From Myxococcaceae bacterium (GTDB lineage Bacteria; Myxococcota; Myxococcia; Myxococcales; Myxococcaceae), in contig JAGSPQ010000351.1 of NCBI GenBank assembly GCA_018262385.1, positions 1 through 5,166 on the forward strand: a stretch of 5,166 nucleotides of DNA, read 5' to 3'. Positions 1 through 5,166 of this stretch are shown piece by piece (the first letter of the stretch is position 1; every line of letters starts with the position of its first letter). The position numbers and the translations under genes were made by a program. Under the pieces are notes generated by a model. The model saw only the letters and a program-made list of their open reading frames with translations. It was not told the DNA's origin and made no database searches.

Positions 1-921
1 CGCCTCGACCTCGGGGTACTTGAACACCTCGCGCGCCGCCAGCCCGTCGCCGCCGCCCAGCACCAGCACCTTCTTCCGGGCCCCCGCGTGGGCGAACGCC
101 GGGTGCACCAGCGCCTCGTGGTACCGGTATTCGTCCACCGAGGAGAACTGCAGGTTGCCGTTGAGGAACAGGGAGAAGCCGCGCGGGCTGCGGGTCACCA
201 CCACCCGCTGGTAGGGCGTCGACTGGGCGTGCACCACCTCGTCGGTGAACAGCTGCTCCTCGAAGAAGTTGGTCATCAGGTCGCCCGCGCCGAAGCCCGC
301 CAGCAGCAGCGCGGACACCACCACCGCCTTCACCCGCAGCCGGATCGGGTTGGCCAGCGCCGGCGCCAGCAGCCAGGTGCTCCACAGCCCGACCAGCGCG
401 TTGATCAGCCCGAACAGCAGCGAGGTGCGAATCAGCCCCAGCCGCGGGACGAGCACGATCGGGAACAGCAGCGAGGCGAACAGCGCGCCGATGTAGTCGA
501 AGGTCAACACCCGCGAGACGAGGTCCTTGAACTGCACCTGGTCTTTCAAGATCCGCAGCAGCAGCGGAATCTCCAGGCCCACCAGGGTGCCGATCACCAG
601 CACCGTCGCGTAGAGCGCGACCCGGAAGCCGGAGCCCGCGGCGAAGGTGGCGAACAGAAACGGAGCGCAGATTCCCCCGCAGAAGGCGACCGCCAGCTCG
701 ACCTCGATGAAGCGCTGCGCCAGCCCCCGTTCGACGAACTTCGACAGCCAGGCGCCGATGCCCATCGCGAACAGGTAGACGCCGATGATGGTCGAGAACT
801 GGGTGACGCTGTCGCCCAGCAGGTAGCTGGCGAGGGTGCCGACGATCAGCTCGTAGATCAGCCCGCACGTCGCGATGACGAGGACGGTGAGGAACAGCAG
901 CGACGGCCGCGGGCCGCTCAC
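1..921 (-). CDS. speE: Membrane-spanning spermidine synthase-like aminopropyltransferase (3' end beyond window)
   Basis: This enzyme should transfer the aminopropyl group of decarboxylated S-adenosylmethionine to an amine such as putrescine. The first 307 codons are present and the frame runs off the left edge. Residues 1-215 hold about seven hydrophobic segments (for example 8-28, 43-60, 72-95, 100-121, 140-160, 163-187, 197-214), so the enzyme is anchored in the inner membrane. The transferase domain starts near 230 with STPYQRVVV, then [22 protein letters not shown] at 253-274, and the nucleotide-binding motif [15 protein letters not shown] at 285-299. All three are hallmarks of spermidine synthases. 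The remaining catalytic domain, roughly 200 residues in long family members, is missing only because the window ends. The GTG start at 921 is chosen because it overlaps the DUF350 stop as GTGA and no start codon lies in frame just upstream. There is no good Shine-Dalgarno, so translation is probably coupled. The family is clear, but the true acceptor is not known. Confidence 0.93.
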   Translation of the reverse strand, partial: MSGPRPSLLFLTVLVIATCGLIYELIVGTLASYLLGDSVTQFSTIIGVYLFAMGIGAWLSKFVERGLAQRFIEVELAVAFCGGICAPFLFATFAAGSGFRVALYATVLVIGTLVGLEIPLLLRILKDQVQFKDLVSRVLTFDYIGALFASLLFPIVLVPRLGLIRTSLLFGLINALVGLWSTWLLAPALANPIRLRVKAVVVSALLLAGFGAGDLMTNFFEEQLFTDEVVHAQSTPYQRVVVTRSPRGFSLFLNGNLQFSSVDEYRYHEALVHPAFAHAGARKKVLVLGGGDGLAAREVFKYPEVEA

Positions 922-1136
922 CCGTGAATGGCCATCCCGACGATGAACGCCAGCCCGAGGATGAAGCTGCCGATCACGATCCCGACCGAGGTGTTCTGGT
1001 CGTGCTCGAGCTCCTTGTTCACGTCGAACGGGAGGATCAGCTTCACCACGAAGAAGCCCGCCACGAAGACCGCCATCCCCAGCAGCGAGAACACCACCGA
1101 CGACAGCAAGGCCTTGCCCAGGAAATCGAGGTTCAT
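918..1136 (-). CDS. DUF350 family small membrane protein (single-unit form)
   Basis: This is a 72-residue inner-membrane protein of the DUF350 family. It has two hydrophobic helices, about 10-35 and 50-70. Between them is a polar loop, [21 protein letters not shown], that matches the family pattern of an acidic/polar linker followed by a Gly-rich second helix. The family's biochemical role is not established. The E. coli relative YjfL, as I recall it, is about 130 residues with two such units and is encoded beside a glutathionylspermidine synthase-like gene, which agrees with the polyamine genes here. This protein has one unit, so it probably works as an oligomer. The ATG at 1136 is chosen over a GTG at 1166 because a strong GGAGG lies 6 bases before it. 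It overlaps the upstream stop by one base (TGATG) and its own stop overlaps the speE start by four bases. Confidence 0.88.
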   Translation of the reverse strand: MNLDFLGKALLSSVVFSLLGMAVFVAGFFVVKLILPFDVNKELEHDQNTSVGIVIGSFILGLAFIVGMAIHG

Positions 1137-1297
1137 CACTTTCCTCCCATGAATCCGGTGTGCCACAGCAGAATCCCGCCGGGCGCGGTGCGCACGTTGG
1201 CGGGGACATCGCCGCGTTCCTCATCGGGGAAGCGGTCACAGTTCGACACGTGCAGCGCGGCGTAGATCAACAGCAGGACTCCACCGGCGTATCTCAT
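1136..1297 (-). CDS. Small protein of unknown function, 53 residues, Gly/Trp/His-rich C-terminus
   Basis: I do not recognise this gene. It encodes 53 residues. Residues 1-18 are basic then hydrophobic ([17 protein letters not shown]), which looks like a signal peptide or a membrane anchor. Next come a single Cys at 20, an acidic stretch [11 protein letters not shown] at 20-30, and [15 protein letters not shown] at 31-45 with a Pro-Gly-Gly turn. The protein ends in HTGFMGGK. Support for a real gene is positional: it fills the 192-base space between the DUF4178 and DUF350 genes, has AAGGAG 11 bases before its ATG, and its stop overlaps the DUF350 start. The reading frame contains no rare features. 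Cys20 is preceded by Val-Ser-Asn, a poor lipobox, so a lipoprotein is possible but weak. It could be a membrane subunit, an exported peptide, or a substrate of the aminopropyltransferase; nothing in the sequence decides between these. Confidence 0.72.
   Translation of the reverse strand: MRYAGGVLLLIYAALHVSNCDRFPDEERGDVPANVRTAPGGILLWHTGFMGGK
1143..1148 (-). promoter_or_regulatory. Strong Shine-Dalgarno for the DUF350 gene
   Basis: The minus strand reads GGGAGG here, 6 bases before the ATG at 1136, close to ideal. It lies inside the last codons of the small upstream gene and encodes its Gly-Gly. It settles the DUF350 start against the GTG at 1166. Confidence 0.85.
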
Positions 1298-1308
1298 CGG
1301 CTGGGCCG

Positions 1309-1314
1309 CTCCTT
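1309..1314 (-). promoter_or_regulatory. Shine-Dalgarno for the 53-codon gene
   Basis: AAGGAG on the minus strand ends 11 bases before the ATG at 1297, within the 31-base gap after the DUF4178 stop. The spacing is a little long but acceptable, and it is one of the main arguments that the small gene is translated. It overlaps a perfect 10-base palindrome, CCTTCGAAGG, at 1311-1320. Confidence 0.65.
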
Positions 1315-1328
1315 CGAAGGTTCGCCGC

Positions 1329-3299
1329 TCATTCGTCGTCCTCGTCGTCGTCGTCGGGCGCGCGGTGCTGCTGCCCGCCGCCCTGACCGGAGTAATCGGG
1401 CGGCTGCATCACGCTGTCGTTCCACCGCGCGCTCTCGAAGGCGCTGCTGCGCACCGAGAGGTAGGCGGGGATGAGCAGCACCATCAGCACCAGCATCAGC
1501 GGGCAGCACATCCCCGGCGGATCCGCCTTCACCCGCACCGCGACCGGATCCCGCGGCGGCTGCCTGGAGGCTTCCCACGAAGGCGTCACCCGCATCACGT
1601 AGTTTCCGGGCGTCACGTCGGCGGTCGACTTGCTGACGTTGGCGTTCCGCTCGGCCCACGACTCGCCCTCGGTGACCCCGTGGTACTCGTCGAGCTCGAA
1701 GTAGAGCGAGATCACTTCCCAGCTGTCGGTGTTGACCAGGTCGGTCTGCACCCCCAGCCACTCGTTGTTCAGCCCGGTGCCGCTGACGTTCACTTCCAGC
1801 GGCGTCCTCACCCCCACCTGGAACGGGTCGGAGAAGCTCATCGCCTCCGGGCTCTGGGGCACCGCCCCGGGAGGCACGGTGAAGTTCTGGGAGTGGAAGA
1901 CCTGGCTGCTGCCCATCGCGGCGAAGACGACGAACAGCGCGATGATCGCCGCCGCCCAACCGAGCGACCAGCTCCAGGTCGACGAGGCCTTCTGCTTGTA
2001 CGGGTTGACCTGGGCGGAGGCCACCCCGCTGGGCGTGCCGATGTCCTTCACCTTGAACGCGGCCTGCACCTGCTTCGGCTCGAGCAGCACTCCCCGGGTG
2101 AAGCTGACCTCGTCCTGGGTGCGATCGAGGTTGAGCGAGTGCGGGGGCGCGATGTACTCGGCCGCGAAGCCGCGCTCGTTCTGGCTCACCGCCCAGTAGC
2201 ACTCGCCCACCACGTAGTCGGTGGTGGTGTTGACCGTCTGGTACAGCGCGTACGACTGGCCGGCGTGGAGCGCCTGCTTGAAGCCGACCACCACCTCGCC
2301 CGCCGCGACCGGGGTGAGGAAGGTCCAGTGGCCGTTGGAGTTCATCAGCCAGCGGAACCCCTGGTCCTTCGCGTAGAGCAGGTACTCGAACCAGGCGTAC
2401 CGGGTGCCCTCGACCTCGCAGCTGCGAACGAGGAAGGCGAGGCAGGTCCACTCGACGCCCTCGAGGGTGCCTTTGCGGCCGAGCGGAATCTGGGGCTCGA
2501 GCTGCGGCCTGGCCAGCAGCTGGAGGAAGGAGAGGGTGCCGTTGCTGCAGTCGAGCAGCGCGCCGCAGAACGGGCAGCCGACCCGGCGGGTGACGTCGGG
2601 TGCCTTGAGCTCGAGCATCCCGTTGCACTGGGTGCAGCGCGCCTGGCTCATCGCCTGGCGTTTGGGCGAGGACGACAGCTCGGACTTGTCGAAGCCGAGC
2701 GCGGCGAGGGTGGTCACGCTGCCGACGAACGCCTCGCCCGGCTCTCCCCCGCCGTAGTCGATCGAGACGAACACCCCCTTGGGGCCGGTGGCGTCGACGA
2801 ACGGGTGTTTGGGGTGGAAGTCGGGCAGCTGGCCCTGGGCGGAGACGGTCCTGGCGTGGCTGCGCTCTTCGACGACGAAGCGGGTCCCCTTGAGCTGGAA
2901 CTCGGTGCCGGGGTTGGCGGCGTCGAACGCCGGGGGCCGCTGGTTGGTCAGCGGGAACATCAGGTTCCACTCGCCTTCCGATTCCGACAGCCAGGCGGTG
3001 CGGCCATCTTCGAACGACAGGTGCCACTCGTCCCACGCGCCGTAGGCCGAGCCGTCGGCGGTGTCGTGGACCTTCTGGATCCGCCCGACCACCGTGAACG
3101 GGGTGCCCGAGTGCCGGCCCGAGAGCATCAGCTTCAGCGGCGAGTCGGTGTCGACCAGCTCGGCGACCTTGCCGAGGTCCTCGAGGTTCGCCTCGCCGCG
3201 CAGCACCACCGTCGAGCAGAACTCGCAGACCTTCACCTTCCCGGCGCCGGGAGCGAAGTCCACCTCTGCGCCGCACGAGGGGCAGTTGCCGACCTTCAC
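1329..3299 (-). CDS. DUF4178 membrane protein with two zinc ribbons and an acidic tail
   Basis: This is a 656-residue protein built from a repeated unit. Zinc ribbon 1 is C6xxC9 with C25xxC28. DUF4178 domain 1 covers about 54-200, with VGRIQ, the WDEWHLSFEDGRTAWLSESEGEW block at 89-111 and MFPL. Zinc ribbon 2 is C222xxC225 with C242xxC245. DUF4178 domain 2 covers about 275-410, with WFEYLLYAKDQGFRWL and GHWTFL. A membrane helix at about 446-462 leads to a roughly 135-residue outer segment rich in beta strands (NNEWLGVQTDLVNTDSWEV, then GNYVMRVTP). A second helix at 599-615 and an inner tail ending DDDDEDDE follow. The predicted topology is both ends in the cytoplasm. The family's role is unknown; the ribbons suggest binding or scaffolding rather than catalysis. 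The GTG at 3299 overlaps the speD stop as GTGA and has GAGG 7 bases upstream. It also places the first ribbon cleanly at the N-terminus, so longer starts are rejected. Confidence 0.9.
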   Translation of the reverse strand: MKVGNCPSCGAEVDFAPGAGKVKVCEFCSTVVLRGEANLEDLGKVAELVDTDSPLKLMLSGRHSGTPFTVVGRIQKVHDTADGSAYGAWDEWHLSFEDGRTAWLSESEGEWNLMFPLTNQRPPAFDAANPGTEFQLKGTRFVVEERSHARTVSAQGQLPDFHPKHPFVDATGPKGVFVSIDYGGGEPGEAFVGSVTTLAALGFDKSELSSSPKRQAMSQARCTQCNGMLELKAPDVTRRVGCPFCGALLDCSNGTLSFLQLLARPQLEPQIPLGRKGTLEGVEWTCLAFLVRSCEVEGTRYAWFEYLLYAKDQGFRWLMNSNGHWTFLTPVAAGEVVVGFKQALHAGQSYALYQTVNTTTDYVVGECYWAVSQNERGFAAEYIAPPHSLNLDRTQDEVSFTRGVLLEPKQVQAAFKVKDIGTPSGVASAQVNPYKQKASSTWSWSLGWAAAIIALFVVFAAMGSSQVFHSQNFTVPPGAVPQSPEAMSFSDPFQVGVRTPLEVNVSGTGLNNEWLGVQTDLVNTDSWEVISLYFELDEYHGVTEGESWAERNANVSKSTADVTPGNYVMRVTPSWEASRQPPRDPVAVRVKADPPGMCCPLMLVLMVLLIPAYLSVRSSAFESARWNDSVMQPPDYSGQGGGQQHRAPDDDDEDDE

Positions 3300-3670
3300 T
3301 GCACCGCCTCGCGCGCGAGGGTGCGCACGGTGACGGACTGGGCCTTGAGGTGCGCCTTGAGCAGCGCGGCGAAGTCGAGCGCCTCGCGGGTGCGGCACGA
3401 GTAGATCGAGAGCGCGGCGTACCCGTGCTCCGGGAAGGTGTGGATCGCCAGGTGCGACTCGGACAGCAGCGCCAGGCCGGTGATGCCGCCCGGCTCGGGG
3501 AAGACGTGCCACTGCGGGCTGCCGACGACCGACAGCGCGAGGGTCACCACCAGCTCTTCGAACAGGCCGGCGAGGACCCGAACGTCTTTGAGCGCGGACG
3601 CCTCGCAGCCGCTGGCGTCGATGATCCACTCTTGACCGATGGTCAGCTTGCCCGTCACTGGAGCGCGCAT
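3296..3670 (-). CDS. speD: S-adenosylmethionine decarboxylase family protein (pyruvoyl enzyme)
   Basis: This enzyme should decarboxylate S-adenosylmethionine to the aminopropyl donor used by the SpeE-type transferase later in the operon. At 124 residues it matches the short prokaryotic form. The self-cleavage motif is ESHLAIHTFPEHGYAALSIY at 71-90. Cleavage is expected between Glu71 and Ser72, turning Ser72 into the pyruvoyl cofactor. His77 and Cys92 follow Ser72 by 5 and 20 residues, the same spacing as Ser63, His68 and Cys83 of the Thermotoga enzyme, so the catalytic set is intact. Near the N-terminus, IDASGCEASALKDV fits the family's D-x-x-GC segment. The ATG at 3670 is preferred; a TTG 30 bases upstream would add residues unlike the family, and a GTG at 3658 would drop four residues. 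The ribosome site (TAAGA) is weak. Some SpeD relatives have become arginine or ornithine decarboxylases; the neighbouring speE argues for the classical reaction. Confidence 0.93.
   Translation of the reverse strand: MRAPVTGKLTIGQEWIIDASGCEASALKDVRVLAGLFEELVVTLALSVVGSPQWHVFPEPGGITGLALLSESHLAIHTFPEHGYAALSIYSCRTREALDFAALLKAHLKAQSVTVRTLAREAVQ
3307..3310 (-). promoter_or_regulatory. Ribosome binding site for the DUF4178 gene, inside speD
   Basis: GAGG on the minus strand sits 7 bases before the GTG at 3299, within the last speD codons. Together with the GTGA stop/start overlap it supports translational coupling of speD and the DUF4178 gene, and fixes the start just ahead of the first zinc-ribbon cysteine. 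Confidence 0.6.
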
Positions 3671-3718
3671 TCTTAGCGCAGATGGGTGTGTGCCCCGCAA
3701 GGCATCCGCGCGGGCGGT
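3671..3718 (-). other. 48-base spacer between the photolyase-oxidoreductase fusion and speD
   Basis: This is the longest gap in the window. I see no stem followed by a T-run, so no intrinsic terminator, and no convincing -35/-10 pair at a usable distance from the speD start. The polyamine cassette may be read through from the upstream gene, or it may have a promoter inside the fusion gene's 3' end that I cannot recognise. Confidence 0.5.
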
Positions 3719-5166
3719 TCAGAGCAGGCGCAGCTGGGAAGCAGCGGGCGGCGGCCCTTCCGGCTCGACCGGGGCTTCCCCCCGCAGCGCGTTGATTCTC
3801 CCCGCCGCGGCGGCGCCGGAAAGGAAGGCCGCCTCGACGCCGGTTCCCAGGCACCAGTCACCGGCGGCGGCGATCCTCGAGCGGGGGTCGAACAGGCAGG
3901 GAACGCCGAGGGCCTTCGAGACCCGGGCGTGCCGCCAGCGATGTGCTTTGAGCACCAACGGTTCCTGCGGCTCTTCGCCGGTGGTGGCCCAGAAAGCGTC
4001 GAGCAGGGCCGCCGCGGCGCTTTCCGGGAACGCCTCGAGGTGGTGGCGGCTCCACTCCGGGGTGGCGTGGAGGACCCACCGCTCGGCGCCCGGCGCCCGG
4101 CCCGGCTTGTGGCTGTCGCGAAGGATCCGCTGCAGCGGCCCGACCCCCACCTCGGTGACGTTGGCGACATCGAGGCCTTCGTGGAGCGCGAGGATTGCCA
4201 CCCACTGCGGGTCGAGCACCGCCTCGGCGGCGCGGGCGGAGAGCTCGGGGGCGCTCCATTTGATCAGCTCGGCGGTCTGTGGCGCCGGGGCGGTCAGCAC
4301 CACCGCGTCGTACTCGCCCAGCCCTTCGCCCGAGGCGCCGACCAGCCGCCAGCGCTCGCCGTGCCGCTCGACCGAGGAGATCTGGACGTCGAAGCGGACG
4401 TTGAGGCCGTGGAGCATCCGCTTGAGCAGGCTGCTCATCCCGGGCACCGCGACCCACTGATCATTCCACGGGGCGACCACCCCTTCCTCGGCCCAGCCGC
4501 GGACCCAGCGCCGCCAGCGCGGATCCTGGGCGGTGAAGGCGGGCGCGCCGTGATCGAACCGGTGCTCGCCTTCGGTGCGAGTCGAGCAGCGGCCCCCGGC
4601 GCCTCGGCCCTGGTCGAGCAGGGTGACCTCCTGGCCGGCGTCGGCGAGCGCGCGGGCGCAGGAGGCTCCGGCGACTCCGGCTCCGACGATCGCGACGGTG
4701 AGCGGCTGGCCGCGGGCCGGAGTCCGCGAGCGCTGGGCGTACTCGGCGAGATCGATGCGCCGGGCGTGGTCGTCGGTGGGCCGGGGTCGCACCGCGCCCA
4801 GCACCGGCACTTCCGGAGCAAAGGCGCGGTCGAACCCGCCGAGGCAGTAGAGGATCCCGAGGTAGGACGCGGGGTCGCGCCCGTCGAGCGCGTAGCGGTG
4901 GTTGAGATCGATCAGCGTCGAGAGGGCGTGGGCGGCGTCGCGGGTCCAGCCGATCACCGCCTTGCCCCAGGTCATCCGCGCGCTGTTGTGCAGCTCGCCG
5001 CGGGTGAGCAAGCAGCGCTGCGCCGCGTCCCAGAGGGGATCTCCGGTCTGGGCGCGGCAGAGCGTCTCGTACGAGTGGCGCAGCCGCCCGTCGCCCTCGT
5101 GCTGCTGGAGGGTGGCCCGGGCCCACGCGGGGAGCGCGGCGAGTGTGGCGTGCTTCGGCTCGAGCG
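3719..5166 (-). CDS. Class II photolyase-like C-terminal domain fused to a renalase/COG3380-type FAD oxidoreductase (5' end beyond window)
   Basis: 481 residues are present; the start lies beyond the right edge. Residues 1-145 match the FAD-binding helical half of class II CPD photolyases: GELHNSARMTWGKAVIGWT at 56-74, then LDGRDPASYLGILYCLGGFDRAF at 93-115. A short linker leads at about 155 to a second flavin domain. It has a Rossmann start AIVGAGVAGAS, the acidic LLDQ that ends the second strand, GRGAGGRCSTR, and a C-terminal FAD motif AAAGDWCLGTGVEAAFLSGA at 431-450. APAPQ, WVLHATPEWS and AHRWR segments resemble the COG3380/renalase-like group. The join is in frame with no stop, so this looks like a true fusion. 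Photolyase activity would repair UV dimers with light; the oxidoreductase substrate is unknown. The stop at 3719 is 48 bases before speD, so co-transcription is possible though the functions look unrelated. The missing N-terminus should hold the photolyase alpha/beta domain. Confidence 0.88.
   Translation of the reverse strand, partial: LEPKHATLAALPAWARATLQQHEGDGRLRHSYETLCRAQTGDPLWDAAQRCLLTRGELHNSARMTWGKAVIGWTRDAAHALSTLIDLNHRYALDGRDPASYLGILYCLGGFDRAFAPEVPVLGAVRPRPTDDHARRIDLAEYAQRSRTPARGQPLTVAIVGAGVAGASCARALADAGQEVTLLDQGRGAGGRCSTRTEGEHRFDHGAPAFTAQDPRWRRWVRGWAEEGVVAPWNDQWVAVPGMSSLLKRMLHGLNVRFDVQISSVERHGERWRLVGASGEGLGEYDAVVLTAPAPQTAELIKWSAPELSARAAEAVLDPQWVAILALHEGLDVANVTEVGVGPLQRILRDSHKPGRAPGAERWVLHATPEWSRHHLEAFPESAAAALLDAFWATTGEEPQEPLVLKAHRWRHARVSKALGVPCLFDPRSRIAAAGDWCLGTGVEAAFLSGAAAAGRINALRGEAPVEPEGPPPAASQLRLL

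Noticed and set aside
88..927. Plus-strand open frame over the speE region
   Set aside because: The product is a Gln/Arg/Asp-rich string without recognisable motifs, while the opposite strand encodes clear membrane helices and spermidine synthase motifs.
1232..1249. Lipoprotein signal in the small protein (Cys20)
   Set aside because: Asn at -1 and Val at -3 make a poor lipobox and the hydrophobic stretch is short. It is left as a possibility in the gene entry rather than called.
1294..3276. Second minus-strand open frame in another phase across the DUF4178 gene
   Set aside because: Arg-rich low-complexity product, no start signal, fully overlapped by the well-supported gene.
1365..3404. Long plus-strand open frame antisense to the DUF4178 gene (679 codons)
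   Set aside because: Its product is rich in Arg, Gly, His and Glu with no domain, and it lies opposite a gene with clear ribbons and DUF4178 motifs. Such mirrors are expected at this G+C.
3671..3700. Possible promoter TTGCGG - 17 bases - GCTAAG just before speD
   Set aside because: Each hexamer matches only about three consensus bases, and the -10 would touch the ATG, leaving transcription to begin inside the gene.
3639..4460. Plus-strand open frame opposite the FAD oxidoreductase
   Set aside because: Ser/Arg/Ala-rich translation with no domain; it is the mirror of a gene with intact flavin-binding motifs.
1..5166. CRISPR arrays, tRNA or rRNA genes, insertion sequences, attachment sites
   Set aside because: No spaced direct repeats, no tRNA-like cloverleaf, no transposase motifs or terminal inverted repeats were seen by eye on either strand.

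Overview
The window is about two-thirds G+C, densely coding, and every gene I can support lies on the minus strand. Long open frames on the plus strand are shadows of high-GC codon use. The base composition, the class II photolyase-like domain and the polyamine/DUF350/DUF4178 gene set would fit a high-GC bacterium such as a member of the Myxococcota. That is a guess from style, not a taxonomic result.

Layout in the direction of transcription (right to left): (1) 5166-3719, the 3' part of a fusion protein. The C-terminal FAD-binding half of a class II DNA photolyase-like domain is joined in frame to a COG3380/renalase-like FAD-dependent oxidoreductase. (2) 3718-3671, a 48-base spacer with no terminator I can see. 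(3) 3670-3296, speD, a short prokaryotic S-adenosylmethionine decarboxylase with a pyruvoyl-forming serine. (4) 3299-1329, a 656-residue membrane protein with two zinc-ribbon plus DUF4178 units, two membrane segments and a strongly acidic tail. (5) 1297-1136, a 53-codon gene for a small protein with a hydrophobic N-terminus and a Gly/Trp/His-rich end, of unknown function. (6) 1136-918, a 72-residue two-helix DUF350 membrane protein. (7) 921-1, the first 307 codons of a membrane-embedded spermidine synthase-like aminopropyltransferase (speE), cut by the window edge.

Genes 3-7 look like one tightly coupled operon. The spacings are a 4-base GTGA overlap (speD/DUF4178), 31 bases, a 1-base TGATG overlap (small gene/DUF350) and a 4-base GTGA overlap (DUF350/speE). 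SpeD would make decarboxylated S-adenosylmethionine, and SpeE would transfer its aminopropyl group at the membrane. The DUF4178 protein, the DUF350 protein and the small protein are presumably membrane partners, regulators, transport components or a substrate. Because the transferase is fused to a membrane domain and sits among uncharacterised membrane proteins, the cassette may serve a membrane-linked polyamine process rather than bulk spermidine synthesis. This is inference. The small protein is the least explained part and the best target for follow-up. The upstream photolyase-oxidoreductase fusion is probably a separate function.
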